64,000 bases of DNA from JACCYQ01 sp036675565 (GCA_036675565.1 JAKFER010000047.1:1-64000), one strand, 5' to 3'; counted from the first letter of the stretch, positions 35,625-44,952 are shown. The notes: a model not told the origin generated them from the sequence alone. Translations and numbers: made by a program.

Positions 35625-35770
35625 ATATCAAAAGTAATATTGGCAAAACTTTAATGAAAGAGCAGTATTTCTCTTTTTTTAATATGATGTATTTACATAC
35701 CGTATCGTAGATTTACTTCAATACTTTCAGAATAACGCTTAATTTTCTCTTACTAAACAAGAAACCAGGT

Positions 35771-36595
35771 ATGACGTTCAAAAATAAAACCGTATTTATA
35801 ACAGGGGCCAGCAGGGGCATTGGTAAAGCCATTGCTTTGCGTTTGGCAAAAGATGGAGCTAATGTAGTTGTTGCTTCAAAAAGTGTTACCGAAAATCCAA
35901 AGCTGGGTGGTACCATCTATACGGCAGTTGAAGAAATTGAAAATGCTGGTGGTAAGGGATTAGCTATTCAATGTGATATACGTTTTGAAGATCAAATTGA
36001 AGCGGCTGTTAAACAAACTGTTGAACATTTTGGCGGGATTGATATCCTGGTTAATAATGCTTCTGCAATAACACTTACCAATACCCAGCAAACGGAATCA
36101 AAACGATTTGATTTGATGCACAACATCAATATCCGCGGAACATTTTTAGTCAGCCAGTATTGTATTCCACATTTAAAAAAAGGGAACAATCCACATATAT
36201 TAAATCTCTCACCTCCTATAAATATGGATCCCAAATGGTTTAAAAAGCACCTGGCTTATACCATTAGCAAATATGGGATGAGCATGATCGTTATAGGCCT
36301 GGCGGAAGAATTGAGAAAAGATAAAATAGCGGTTAATGCATTGTGGCCAAAAACAACCATAGAAACAGCAGCCGTAAAAAATTTATTAGGGGGTGAAGCG
36401 CTGGCGCAAATGAGTCGCAAACCGGAAATTATTGCGGATGCTGCTCATTATATTTTTTCGCAACCATCGGAAGCATGCACGGGTAATTTCTTTATTGATG
36501 AACAGGTGATGGCTACAGCTGGAGTTACAGATCTTACCAGGTATGCAGTGAATCCGTCCAAAAAATTATATACAGATTTGTTTTTAGAAGATTGA
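35771..36595 (+). CDS. Short-chain dehydrogenase/reductase, HSDL2-like
   Basis: 274 residues, Rossmann fold. Cofactor motif ITGASRGIGKAIALRLA at ~10-26, NNASAI at ~96, catalytic YTISK at ~163. The segments ASKSVTENPKLGGTIYTAVEEIE and HILNLSPPINMDPKWFKKHLAYTISKYG are characteristic of HSDL2-type SDRs (peroxisomal in eukaryotes), here without the C-terminal SCP2 domain. Probably NADP-dependent and linked to fatty acyl or steroid-like substrates; substrate unknown. It lies alone behind the repeat-rich region. Confidence 0.88.
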   Translation: MTFKNKTVFITGASRGIGKAIALRLAKDGANVVVASKSVTENPKLGGTIYTAVEEIENAGGKGLAIQCDIRFEDQIEAAVKQTVEHFGGIDILVNNASAITLTNTQQTESKRFDLMHNINIRGTFLVSQYCIPHLKKGNNPHILNLSPPINMDPKWFKKHLAYTISKYGMSMIVIGLAEELRKDKIAVNALWPKTTIETAAVKNLLGGEALAQMSRKPEIIADAAHYIFSQPSEACTGNFFIDEQVMATAGVTDLTRYAVNPSKKLYTDLFLED

Positions 36596-36616
36596 GGTAT
36601 ATCATCTCTAACAAAT

Positions 36617-36650
36617 AAAAGCGGTGCAATTTTTTAACTGCACCGCTTTT
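36617..36650. terminator. Bidirectional terminator between SDR and PBP1A genes
   Basis: 12-bp perfect stem AAAAGCGGTGCA/TGCACCGCTTTT, ten-base AT-rich loop, flanked by A-tract on the left and T-rich sequence on the right, so it can serve the two convergent genes. Confidence 0.88.
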
Positions 36651-36669
36651 ATTAAAAAAGAATTTTTAT

Positions 36670-39099
36670 TTAGTTGTCGTTCTTTTCGTCTTTATTCTTT
36701 TTCCCAAATACCTTTTCGAGGAATCCCTTCTTTTTTTCATCCTTATTTTCTACAGGTTCTCCTATTTTAACGGCTTTTTTGTCTGATGTATCATTTTTCT
36801 TTTTGCCATTTTTATCATCTTCATCTTTTACAGGTTTAGATTCGGGGCCAATATATTCAGAACCATCCATCACTTCAAAATCAGAGGCACCACCCACGCC
36901 AACATCTTCCCCTTCTGCACCGGGAGGTGGAATTCCGGAAAGATCATTCATGATATCAGCACTGTTAATTTCATTATCCAGGTCTGCAGGTTTTACAAAG
37001 GTTGCTTTTTGGTCAATGGTTAAAGATTTATCAGCGTACACCTTTTTAAAAAAAGCTTCCCAAATGGGCCGGGCAGCCTGGCCACCATAACCTAAATTAT
37101 TTTCTATACGGATAAAGCGATCATCCGCTCCAATCCAGGTTCCCGCCAGCAATTGCGGTACGAAACCCATAAACCATGCATCTGCATTGTCATTCGTTGT
37201 ACCCGTTTTACCACCCATTTCGGTTGCGCCTAACCGGTACATTAAGCCGGCGGCTGTACCTTGTGTTACTACACCTTCCATCATCTTCACCATTTTATAA
37301 GCGGTGATTTCACTCATCACTTCTTTGCGGTTTGTACTGTAGTCAAATCTTTTAATAACATTTCCGTTACGGTCTTCTATCCGGGAAATAAAATATGGTT
37401 TGGTTGAAAACCCTCGACCAGGGAAAATAGAATAGCTCCACATCATTTCAAACATAGAAAGGTCCATGGCACCCAATGCGTTTGCAGGATGCGCTTCCAA
37501 TTTGGTAGGAATGCTGATCCTCTCCATAAATGCGGCAAACTGTGCAGGTCCTACCTGTTTCATAATATAGGCTGTGGCACAGTTGCGGCTCCATGTCAGG
37601 GCATTGGCCATGGTAACTGTACGTCCTGTACAGGTTTTTGATGTGGCCGGAACCAACCGGTCGCTGCCAAAATCCTGTTGTACATCCTGAACGGGTGACA
37701 TTGGGTCCATGCCTCTTTCTTCTATAGCTTGCGCATACAACAAAGGTTTGATTGTTGAACCTACCTGCCGCTTTGTTTTCAGGTTAACGTGATCGTATTT
37801 GTAAGTTTTAAAATTAATTCCACCTACCCAGGCTTTTACTTCGCCGGTTATTGGATCCATGGCCATAAAAGATGATTGCAGCATTTGGCGGTGGTATTTA
37901 ATGGAATCATAAGGGGTCATCACCGTATCTTTTTCACGATCCTTGTTCCAGGCAAAAACTTTCATTGGTGTTTTCTTTTGAAAACTTTCCTTGATCTCTT
38001 TATCAGAAAAACCCTCATCTTTCATGGCTGCCCAGCGATCACTGTTTTTCATAGCAGCTTCCAAAACGTTTTCATAGCCTTTCCAAACTTTGCCAGATTT
38101 AATATTTGACTGCCGGTCAAGGGCTCTTTGTAATGAGGGCATTTGTTGTGCAACTGCTTCTTCAGCATATTCCTGCATCCGCGGATTAATGGTGGTATAG
38201 ATCTTTAATCCATCATCATAAATATTATATGGATCTCCATTTTGATTGGTCAGATCTTTTAAGGCATCTCTCACTTCATCTTTTAAAATTTCCCGGAAAT
38301 AAGGTGCATAACCCGTGTTTTGATCTAACTTCTGGTAATTTAATTTGATAGGCAATGCCTTTAACTTAACTGATTCTGCTTCCGTTATCTTATTATTTTT
38401 AGCCATCTGGCTGATAACCGTGTTGCGACGATCAAGTGCAGCTTTGGGATTTCGACGTGGATTGTATAAATAATTTGCTTTTAAAATACCCACCAGCATG
38501 GCAGCTTCTTCAGGCTTTAAGCGATCGGGTTCCGTTTGAAAAAATGTTCTTGCAGCATTGCGTATACCATAAATGTTATCTCCATAAGGAACGGCATTCA
38601 GGTATAAGGCAATGATCTCTTCTTTTGTGAAATTACGTTCAAGTCTAACCGCAATTATATATTCTTTCAGTTTTTCAATGACCCTCCATGGTTTGTTTCG
38701 GCTACCCTGGTCAAGCAATGCTTTTGCAAGCTGCTGGGTGATGGTACTGCCACCACCTTCTTTCCCTAATAATACAACGGCCCTTAATGTGCTTTGAACA
38801 TCGATACCAGAGTGGGAATAAAATCTTTCATCTTCAGTAGCAACTAATGCATCAACTACATGTTTCGAAATATCGCGGTATTCAACAACGCTCCTGTTCC
38901 CTCTTTCCCGGTAGTACTTGCCCATAAGCGTACCATCTTCTGCATATACTTCTGAGGATTGAAGAATAGATGGATTTTCTAATTCTTTCAGGGATGGCAT
39001 TTTGCCAAACACCCCAAAATTAGCCAGCATGATTACCAGTAAAAAAAAGGCAAAGCCAGAAAAAAAGATGATCCAAAAGACTTTTACAGAACGTTTCAT
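36670..39099 (-). CDS. Bifunctional penicillin-binding protein 1A (GT51 + transpeptidase)
   Basis: Polymerises and cross-links peptidoglycan. A short cytoplasmic start and one membrane helix (residues 8-28) precede the GT51 domain with ATEDERFYSHSGID (catalytic Glu, ~90) and GGSTITQQLAKALL. The transpeptidase domain shows GSTIKPLLYAQ (SxxK nucleophile Ser, ~447), SRNCATAY (SxN) and GGKTGTTNDNADAWF (KTGT, ~631). The C-terminal ~60 residues are highly charged, Lys/Asp-rich and repetitive (KKGFLEKVFGKKNKDEKNDN), probably disordered. 809 residues, complete. Confidence 0.95.
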   Translation of the reverse strand: MKRSVKVFWIIFFSGFAFFLLVIMLANFGVFGKMPSLKELENPSILQSSEVYAEDGTLMGKYYRERGNRSVVEYRDISKHVVDALVATEDERFYSHSGIDVQSTLRAVVLLGKEGGGSTITQQLAKALLDQGSRNKPWRVIEKLKEYIIAVRLERNFTKEEIIALYLNAVPYGDNIYGIRNAARTFFQTEPDRLKPEEAAMLVGILKANYLYNPRRNPKAALDRRNTVISQMAKNNKITEAESVKLKALPIKLNYQKLDQNTGYAPYFREILKDEVRDALKDLTNQNGDPYNIYDDGLKIYTTINPRMQEYAEEAVAQQMPSLQRALDRQSNIKSGKVWKGYENVLEAAMKNSDRWAAMKDEGFSDKEIKESFQKKTPMKVFAWNKDREKDTVMTPYDSIKYHRQMLQSSFMAMDPITGEVKAWVGGINFKTYKYDHVNLKTKRQVGSTIKPLLYAQAIEERGMDPMSPVQDVQQDFGSDRLVPATSKTCTGRTVTMANALTWSRNCATAYIMKQVGPAQFAAFMERISIPTKLEAHPANALGAMDLSMFEMMWSYSIFPGRGFSTKPYFISRIEDRNGNVIKRFDYSTNRKEVMSEITAYKMVKMMEGVVTQGTAAGLMYRLGATEMGGKTGTTNDNADAWFMGFVPQLLAGTWIGADDRFIRIENNLGYGGQAARPIWEAFFKKVYADKSLTIDQKATFVKPADLDNEINSADIMNDLSGIPPPGAEGEDVGVGGASDFEVMDGSEYIGPESKPVKDEDDKNGKKKNDTSDKKAVKIGEPVENKDEKKKGFLEKVFGKKNKDEKNDN

Positions 39100-39219
39100 A
39101 TTAGTGTTTCTAATGATAGAATATCAGATCGGTTAAGATATAACCGAAATTAATAAAAATGAATGCCGCAACCCGATGCGGTTCGTTAATTTTTGAAAAA
39201 TAAAAGCAGCAGGCAGTGG

Positions 39220-42159
39220 TTAAAATATTCCGGGTAAATGCTGCTCAAGGAATACATTGTATTTCTTGATGTCCTGGTCAGTCTTTAAAAAATCCAGGTT
39301 TGACTGGCTGATAATGGAATATTTATACTTATCAGCTTTTAACCAGGGCATGATCTGGGTACTGGTTATCGGCCTGGCTAAGTCTACATAATTTACGGCT
39401 GCTTTTGCATCTGCAAAGGGGCCAATAACCAGCACCTTGTTATCAGCATCTAAAGGGATAATGTTCAGTTCTAAGCTCTGGTTATAATATTTTTCCCTGT
39501 TGTACCTGAAGATAGCTGTGCGGGCTTCATTAATAAATACCGGGTCTACTTTATTTAATACGATCATGGCCAAATGGGGCTGCTGTGCATTAAAGCTATA
39601 TCCTGCGGAAGCCGTTATAACAGGTTTGGTTATGATGGTATCAATTCTAGGTGCTGCAACCTGCTGAACAACTTCTTTTGGTTTTTCTACAGCCTTAGTA
39701 ACTACTGTATCCTGTTGTTCAGGCCTGGTAACCCTGAAAACCTCAGTAACGGTAAATGTGTCTTCAGGTGGTCTTTCAATTTGCAGGTTTCTAAGTTCTT
39801 CTTCTATTTGTGCCCTTCGGCCTAAAACATCAACCAAAGCCTTTGCTTTATCTGCTAATACAGTTCCGGGATAGCGGCTGCCAATTTTTTTAAGAATCGA
39901 AATGGCCGTAGAATCCTCTCTTTCGCGGATATGATAAACCGATTCTATATACATTTGTTGAGGTGTCCAGTATCCTTCACCATAGATACTATCAGCCATT
40001 TTTTTACCTGCAAGCGCTTCGCTAAAATTTCCGGATATAAATTGATCATAGATCTTTTCGTAGGTAACTGTAGCCACTGGGTTAATGGTTTTAGCAGCTG
40101 GATCCTGGCCAGTTGTTGCAATAGATGTAAACCTGCTTTTTGGGTATGATGCCGATAATTGTTGCTTTACCTGGTTTGCGGCTATGGTATTTCCACTGTT
40201 TTGATGACAATAATACAGGTTGAACAAAACTTCATCCATTTTAGAAAAGGATGGAAAGCGTTCCTGCAAAGTTTGGTAAGATTGGGTCATGGAATTACAA
40301 TCTTCAAAACCATTTAAATACAGGGAACCGACAGCAAACAATGCATTCTGAATGGAATCATTTGACAAGCGTATTTTTTCTGGGGTCAGGGGGAGATTAT
40401 TGTAAAGTGATTCATAACTTATTTCCACGGATGGCTGAACTGCTTGTGTAACACCGCCGGGTTGATTGCCGCTGGGCTGGTTTGCTGCAACATTTGTATT
40501 GGTGCCAACAGCACTGCTTCTGCGCCAGTTATCAGCATTAGGTCGATTGCCCCAACGACTTTTAAACTCTGCAGCACCCCGGTTCCTGAGTGAATTATTA
40601 TAAAAATACCAATCACCCTTTTCCTGCTGGCTTCCAAAAATATCAGCAGCAGGGTTGCCTGTTACAAAACCAGATGAAAGAAAATCTTCATTATCCTTTA
40701 ACCCCTGTTCTTTGCGGAGTTGTTTTACTATTTTTTTGATCAGCTCTTCTCTTTCCGCTTCCGGTAGGTTGGCAATATGCTGCAGGCTGTCCTGTCTTTC
40801 AATTATTTCTAAATACCCGGCAAGTTGTCCAAGTAGTGTTTTTCTTTCATTAATCTTTTCCAGGTCCGTTAAAGCAGGATCATTCAACTTTAAACTGTCA
40901 TAAAAATTATAAGCCTGCCGGTATTGCTTTTTCTCAAAAGCCATTTGGGCCAATTGTAAAAAAGCTTTATTCTGCAGACCATCATTTCCCATATTGTAAC
41001 GGGAACCTTTTAATAATAATGCATAAGCAGCCCCTGGATCATTTCTCTCTAATTCCATTTGGGCAGCCATAAAATAAATAATATCGCGGAAATCCTGGTA
41101 TTTATCTCTTCTAACCATCCGCATTAACTCAGTGATATTTTTATCAATGGTGTTTACGCTGCTGTCGCGATTGGTCCTGATTGCATTCAAACGGGCATAA
41201 ATTTCTAAAACCGGGTCAGTTGTCCGGTTGATGGCTTTTTCAAAATAACTTTCAGCAGAAACAAGGTCACCTGAAAGTTCATAAAGCTGGCCGGTTAAAT
41301 ATTCCCAGCGAGCTTTTTCCTGTTTATTTTCTGCGCCATTGAGAGCAAGACTTAAATAATGCGCAGCACTGTCCCACATATTTTGTTTGTAAAACCAAAG
41401 TGCCTGCACTTCATTCAAATCATTTACTAACCTTTCCGGAAAAGTGGGGTCCTGTCTTAATGCCTCGATCAGGCTGGTTGCCGCTGTAAAATCATCTTTG
41501 GCAATATGAGTCCTGATTTGCCAGATGAACGCATCGTTGCGACTGGGAGGTTGAGAAAGCAGGCGATCTTTTAAATTCCTGTCTTCTTCTGTCGATATTT
41601 TGGTAGCATCATTGCCATCCATCCTGCTCCCGATATACCTGTAATAACCATCTTTTTCTTTATCGGCAAATGCATAATTAATAAACTGGAATGTTAGGTT
41701 GGCGGAATCAAAATCCTTCCGGAGATAATATGCGGCACCCCATAACAGGTATAAATTATCAATCCAGTCATTGCGGAGATCATGTAAAACGATACCGGTT
41801 TGGGATTTGATGATAATACTGTCTAACTGGATATTATTTGCAGCTGTAGCATCAAGGCTATAATTGTAGAATGAAATAAGTTGTGAATAATCATCCTGGT
41901 GACCGGCTTTTGCCTGGGCAATTACTTCGTTTAGTTTGTTATTAGCATTAAAGAAAAAATTGTAATGTGTAACTGTATTTTGTAAAAATCGTCGGGGAAT
42001 ATTAAATTTTTTCTGGTCCGATTTTTCAGCCCTTAACACACGGTCCTCGTATGGTTTAGGTTTTTCAATATCAAGATTGATTCCCAATTGGCCAAATGAA
42101 GACGAACTGCAAAGACAAAATAAAAAAACTGGAATAATTATTAGGCGGTTCTGTCGCAT
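39220..42159 (-). CDS. TPR-rich exported protein, SprE/PorW-like (type IX secretion/gliding)
   Basis: 979 residues with a signal peptide (residues 1-23, ending SSFGQ). Helical repeats dominate residues ~40-460 and ~580-790, with TPR-like pairs such as DSAAHYLSLALNGAENKQEKARWEYLTGQLYELSG. The start, PYEDRVLRAEKSDQKKFNIPRRFLQNTVTHYNFFFNA, resembles SprE/PorW, a periplasmic T9SS component needed for gliding. The Cys15/Cys17 context is a poor lipobox, so lipidation is doubtful. Identification rests on recall of family flavour and is less sure than for gldC. Confidence 0.68.
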   Translation of the reverse strand: MRQNRLIIIPVFLFCLCSSSSFGQLGINLDIEKPKPYEDRVLRAEKSDQKKFNIPRRFLQNTVTHYNFFFNANNKLNEVIAQAKAGHQDDYSQLISFYNYSLDATAANNIQLDSIIIKSQTGIVLHDLRNDWIDNLYLLWGAAYYLRKDFDSANLTFQFINYAFADKEKDGYYRYIGSRMDGNDATKISTEEDRNLKDRLLSQPPSRNDAFIWQIRTHIAKDDFTAATSLIEALRQDPTFPERLVNDLNEVQALWFYKQNMWDSAAHYLSLALNGAENKQEKARWEYLTGQLYELSGDLVSAESYFEKAINRTTDPVLEIYARLNAIRTNRDSSVNTIDKNITELMRMVRRDKYQDFRDIIYFMAAQMELERNDPGAAYALLLKGSRYNMGNDGLQNKAFLQLAQMAFEKKQYRQAYNFYDSLKLNDPALTDLEKINERKTLLGQLAGYLEIIERQDSLQHIANLPEAEREELIKKIVKQLRKEQGLKDNEDFLSSGFVTGNPAADIFGSQQEKGDWYFYNNSLRNRGAAEFKSRWGNRPNADNWRRSSAVGTNTNVAANQPSGNQPGGVTQAVQPSVEISYESLYNNLPLTPEKIRLSNDSIQNALFAVGSLYLNGFEDCNSMTQSYQTLQERFPSFSKMDEVLFNLYYCHQNSGNTIAANQVKQQLSASYPKSRFTSIATTGQDPAAKTINPVATVTYEKIYDQFISGNFSEALAGKKMADSIYGEGYWTPQQMYIESVYHIREREDSTAISILKKIGSRYPGTVLADKAKALVDVLGRRAQIEEELRNLQIERPPEDTFTVTEVFRVTRPEQQDTVVTKAVEKPKEVVQQVAAPRIDTIITKPVITASAGYSFNAQQPHLAMIVLNKVDPVFINEARTAIFRYNREKYYNQSLELNIIPLDADNKVLVIGPFADAKAAVNYVDLARPITSTQIMPWLKADKYKYSIISQSNLDFLKTDQDIKKYNVFLEQHLPGIF

Positions 42160-42303
42160 GGTTCAGGCGCAATCTAAAGTGTTATTAACTGAATTTCAAA
42201 ACTTTTATTATAAAATGCACACAATTTTTTGCATTAAAACGTTGTTTTACAAGCAACAAATAAAACCTGCTTTAGTACCTTTATTCCTAAACGCTGAATT
42301 TTA

Positions 42304-42696
42304 ATGAAACTGGATGCCGAATCAACATTTAAACGGTTGCAGAATAGGTACAGGCTGGTAGTAATGAATGATGATACATATGAGGAAGTGGTTACATTTA
42401 AACTTTCCAGATTAAGTGTGTATATTGGTTTGAGTACAATATTTATGTTGTTAGTGGGTTTAACAGTAGCGCTGATTGTTTTTACACCCTTAAAATATTA
42501 TATACCTGGTTATAATGATTTGAGCCAGGTGAGGGAAAACAGGCAATTGAAATACCGCATAGATTCGCTTAACAAAGAAGTTACTTTTAATGCCCAGTAT
42601 ATTGAAGGTTTAAGACGTGTATTAAGTGGTGATGTTAGCACCCCGCTTGATACTGCCCGCATCGAGATTCCGCGGGATGAATTTATAAACGATTAA
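42304..42696 (+). CDS. Membrane-anchor protein resembling the N-terminus of M23 peptidases, peptidase domain absent
   Basis: 130 residues. The start FKRLQNRYRLVVMNDDTYEEVVTFKLSRLSVYIG, a membrane helix at ~38-62, FTPLKYYIPGY and a coiled coil (NRQLKYRIDSLNKEV) match the anchor of Bacteroidota M23 endopeptidases that usually continue ~180 residues into a LytM domain. Here the frame stops at PRDEFIND and the bactofilin gene begins 12 bases later, with no leftover peptidase sequence. It may act as a scaffold that links bactofilin to the membrane. Co-transcription with bactofilin is likely. Confidence 0.78.
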   Translation: MKLDAESTFKRLQNRYRLVVMNDDTYEEVVTFKLSRLSVYIGLSTIFMLLVGLTVALIVFTPLKYYIPGYNDLSQVRENRQLKYRIDSLNKEVTFNAQYIEGLRRVLSGDVSTPLDTARIEIPRDEFIND

Positions 42697-42707
42697 TATT
42701 AATACCT

Positions 42708-43166
42708 ATGTTTAACAAAACCAAAGACCCAACCCAGGAAAAACCAGTTGGTGGTAACGGAACCACTATCATCAATGCCGGCACTGTTTTAAAAGGTGAC
42801 ATTAACAGTAAAAACGATATCAGGATTGATGGCACCATTATCGGAAACATTACATGCCAGGCAAAAATCGTTATTGGCGTAAATGGCGATGTCCAGGGTG
42901 ATATCGAAGGAAACCAGGCCGATATTGTAGGCAAAGTCACCGGATGCATAAAAACCAAAGATCTTTTACAATTGCGTGGTGAATGTACCATCAATGGCGA
43001 TGTTTATGCTGGTAAATTACAGATTGAACCTTCTGCTACATTTAATGGGAAGTGTCAAATGTCAACCGGAACTTCTGTAAAAGAAACATCACCAGCCAGG
43101 AATATTACAACTACAAAATTCACTGTAGAACGTAATATGAATGAAGTGAAGGCCGCGGTTAAATAA
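42708..43166 (+). CDS. Bactofilin (polymer-forming cytoskeletal protein)
   Basis: 152 residues. The central ~100 residues form the bactofilin beta-helix, seen as periodic hydrophobic/Gly patterns: GTVLKGDINSKNDIRIDGTIIGNITCQAKIVIGVNGDVQGDIEGNQADIVGKVTG. The N- and C-terminal tails are polar and probably disordered. Bactofilins self-assemble into membrane-associated filaments without nucleotide and commonly position wall-modifying enzymes; here the neighbour is a peptidase-less M23 anchor. Confidence 0.93.
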   Translation: MFNKTKDPTQEKPVGGNGTTIINAGTVLKGDINSKNDIRIDGTIIGNITCQAKIVIGVNGDVQGDIEGNQADIVGKVTGCIKTKDLLQLRGECTINGDVYAGKLQIEPSATFNGKCQMSTGTSVKETSPARNITTTKFTVERNMNEVKAAVK

Positions 43167-43328
43167 TCAGATCAGAAATTTTTGAATTAAAATGCGCTTC
43201 TTAAGGAGCTAAGGATTGTTGTGCCCAGCCAGGAAGGTCATTTTTATCATACCATAAAGGCATTGGTTTCTTATATACTTTTGTAAGCAGCAATCCGGAT
43301 GAGTGATTGATAATCAAAAATTAAATAA

Positions 43329-43730
43329 ATGGTTCGTAATAAATTCAGGCCCTTTCTTCCCATCATTATACTTTTCATAATTGTAAATGCTTTTTTAATT
43401 GCTGCCCGAACCAGTATCGAAAGCCGTGGTTTTGACCAGCCGCTGCTTATTTATGCTAATATTTTATTACTGGCAGCAACTTTTTTTTCTTACCTCATTG
43501 CTCGTCGTGGATTAGCTGATCCCAATCCTAATGCATTTGTAAGATCAGTAACCGGCAGCATGATGGCTAAAATGATCCTGGTTATTATCGCAATTGCAGT
43601 CTATGTTTTTTCTATTGAAGGAGAAATCAATAAACCATCTCTTTTTGCTGCAATGGCTTTATACCTTGTTTACACTTTTTTAGAAGTGAGCATTTTAACC
43701 AAACAAGTGAAGCGGAAAGACCATGCCTAA
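43329..43730 (+). CDS. Four-helix membrane protein, hypothetical
   Basis: 133 residues with four hydrophobic segments (about residues 9-26, 37-57, 74-95, 102-122). No catalytic motif. Small four-helix proteins of this kind often sit next to bactofilin and ATP synthase genes in Bacteroidota, which suggests an AtpI-like accessory, but the atp operon is not here and this is inference only. A TACTTTTG box at 43276-43283 could be its -7 element. Its last 8 bp overlap the SprT-like gene, indicating coupling. Confidence 0.7.
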   Translation: MVRNKFRPFLPIIILFIIVNAFLIAARTSIESRGFDQPLLIYANILLLAATFFSYLIARRGLADPNPNAFVRSVTGSMMAKMILVIIAIAVYVFSIEGEINKPSLFAAMALYLVYTFLEVSILTKQVKRKDHA

Positions 43731-44355
43731 GAAGGAAGCGCCAATTAATCACCTGCAGCAGTATTTGCCCGAAGGAACTTATTTGGCGGTTTTTCAATAC
43801 CTGCAACAGTTTCATGTGCATCTTACCATAGCCCGGGAACGCAATTCTATTTTGGGCGATTACCGGCATCGGACAACAGGCAGCAATCACCGGATCAGTG
43901 TAAATGGTAACCTGAACAAATTTGCTTTCCTGTTAACATTGATCCATGAATTGGCTCATTTACTGACTTTTGAAAAGTTCGGCAATAAAGTTTCATCACA
44001 TGGTATGGAATGGAAAAGGATCTATGGTTTTTTGCTTGAGCAATTTTTGAAGAATAAAATATTTCCTGATGATATAGAACATGAGATTCAAAAGACTTTG
44101 CATAATCCGGCTGCAAGCAGTTGTGCCGAAGAAGGTTTGACAAGAGTATTACGTCGTTATGATATCAAAAAGCCTGGTCACCAGTTAATAGAAGAAATGG
44201 AGGATGATACCATTTTTAAAACCAATGACGGAAGGGTGTTTAAAAAAGGGGAAAAAATTCGAAAACGATATCGTTGTATTGAAATTAATACCGGCAGGAT
44301 ATATTTATTCAGTGCCGTTTATGAAGCAGAATTAATAAACATCTCCCGGGCCTAG
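43723..44355 (+). CDS. SprT-like domain protein (putative zinc metallopeptidase)
   Basis: 210 residues. The zinc motif LIHELAHLLTFEKFG (HExxH, ~73) is followed by VSSHGMEWKRIYG, whose second His is the third ligand of SprT-like domains. The C-terminal part (LRRYDIKKPGHQLIEEM, KKGEKIRKRYRCIEINTGRIY) resembles a small beta domain as in SprT but without the four-Cys zinc ribbon. It may be a DNA-protein-crosslink or housekeeping peptidase; function in bacteria is unresolved. Overlaps the preceding gene by 8 bp. Confidence 0.85.
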   Translation: MPKKEAPINHLQQYLPEGTYLAVFQYLQQFHVHLTIARERNSILGDYRHRTTGSNHRISVNGNLNKFAFLLTLIHELAHLLTFEKFGNKVSSHGMEWKRIYGFLLEQFLKNKIFPDDIEHEIQKTLHNPAASSCAEEGLTRVLRRYDIKKPGHQLIEEMEDDTIFKTNDGRVFKKGEKIRKRYRCIEINTGRIYLFSAVYEAELINISRA

Positions 44356-44357
44356 TT

Positions 44358-44849
44358 TCAAAGTGTACGAAGCATCCATTTTTCGCAACCATGATGACCG
44401 GTATTGCCAAGCGGTGCTGACAAATATTTGAATCCAAATTTTTCGTAAACTTTTAAAGCATTCTCTAATTCCGGCATGGATTCGATATAGACTTGCTGAT
44501 ACCCGTTTTCACTGGCAAATGCAAGACATTCTTCAATAATTCTTTTACCCAAACCAATACCACGTGCTTCTGGTAATAGGTACATCTTAACCAATTCGCA
44601 GGTGTCTTCAGGTAAACCTTCAGAAGGATAAATGCCACCGCCACCCACAATCTCATCATCAATTAAGGCCACATAATAAATTGAACGGGGTAGCTGGAAT
44701 AATTCAAACAATGCATCCGTGGTTTTATCATAATAAACAGTTCCGGGCTTATTAGCCTTAAACTCTGTCAATGTATCCCGAATGATTTGTGCCAGTTGCA
44801 TGTTATCATCCTTTTGAATGGTTCGTATTTTAACGCCAGGCATTAACAT
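44358..44849 (-). CDS. GNAT family N-acetyltransferase
   Basis: 163 residues with GNAT motif A, LLPEARGIGLGKRIIEECLAFA (acetyl-CoA pyrophosphate loop R-G-x-G-x-G/A variant, ~93-113), preceded by the CELVKMYL strand and followed by GYQQVYIESMPELENALKVYEKFGFKYL. Substrate unknown. Two ATGs two codons apart can start it. Stop lies two bases from that of the convergent SprT-like gene. Palindromic sequences occur in the upstream region. Confidence 0.88.
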   Translation of the reverse strand: MLMPGVKIRTIQKDDNMQLAQIIRDTLTEFKANKPGTVYYDKTTDALFELFQLPRSIYYVALIDDEIVGGGGIYPSEGLPEDTCELVKMYLLPEARGIGLGKRIIEECLAFASENGYQQVYIESMPELENALKVYEKFGFKYLSAPLGNTGHHGCEKWMLRTL

Positions 44850-44883
44850 AATGGGTTCGATTTACAATGATTTTCAAAATTTG

Positions 44884-44952
44884 ATCTAATTAGATTAGTG
44901 CTAAATAGTTTTTAAAGTATAGTTACTTGGCATGATTTCGTAACATTACGAA
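44884..44952. promoter_or_regulatory. Two palindromes upstream of the GNAT gene, possible operators
   Basis: ATCTAATTAGAT at 44884-44895 is a perfect 12-base palindrome. TTCGTAA-CA-TTACGAA at 44937-44952 has 7-base perfect arms. They lie 35 and 88 bases before the GNAT start codon, in the range expected for repressor sites; no binding protein can be named. Confidence 0.35.

Larger units (their letters stand above)
35360..35770. other. 411-bp intergenic region rich in repeats and inverted repeats
   Basis: Non-coding on both strands. It contains a 9-bp hairpin (35379-35406), at least four diverged direct repeats of an ACGG..GGTTTTTC unit (35433-35588), and a perfect 14-bp inverted repeat (35513-35526 with 35609-35622). 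On the minus strand the inverted repeat ends in a U-tract and is preceded by a TAnnTTTG box, so an RNA gene is proposed as a separate entry. The remaining ~130 bp before the SDR gene is AT-rich with no clear box. Confidence 0.6.

Noticed and set aside
42697..42707. Frameshift joining the membrane anchor to a lost M23 domain
   Set aside because: Only 11 bases separate it from bactofilin and no LytM-like sequence exists in other frames nearby, so the domain is absent, not frameshifted.
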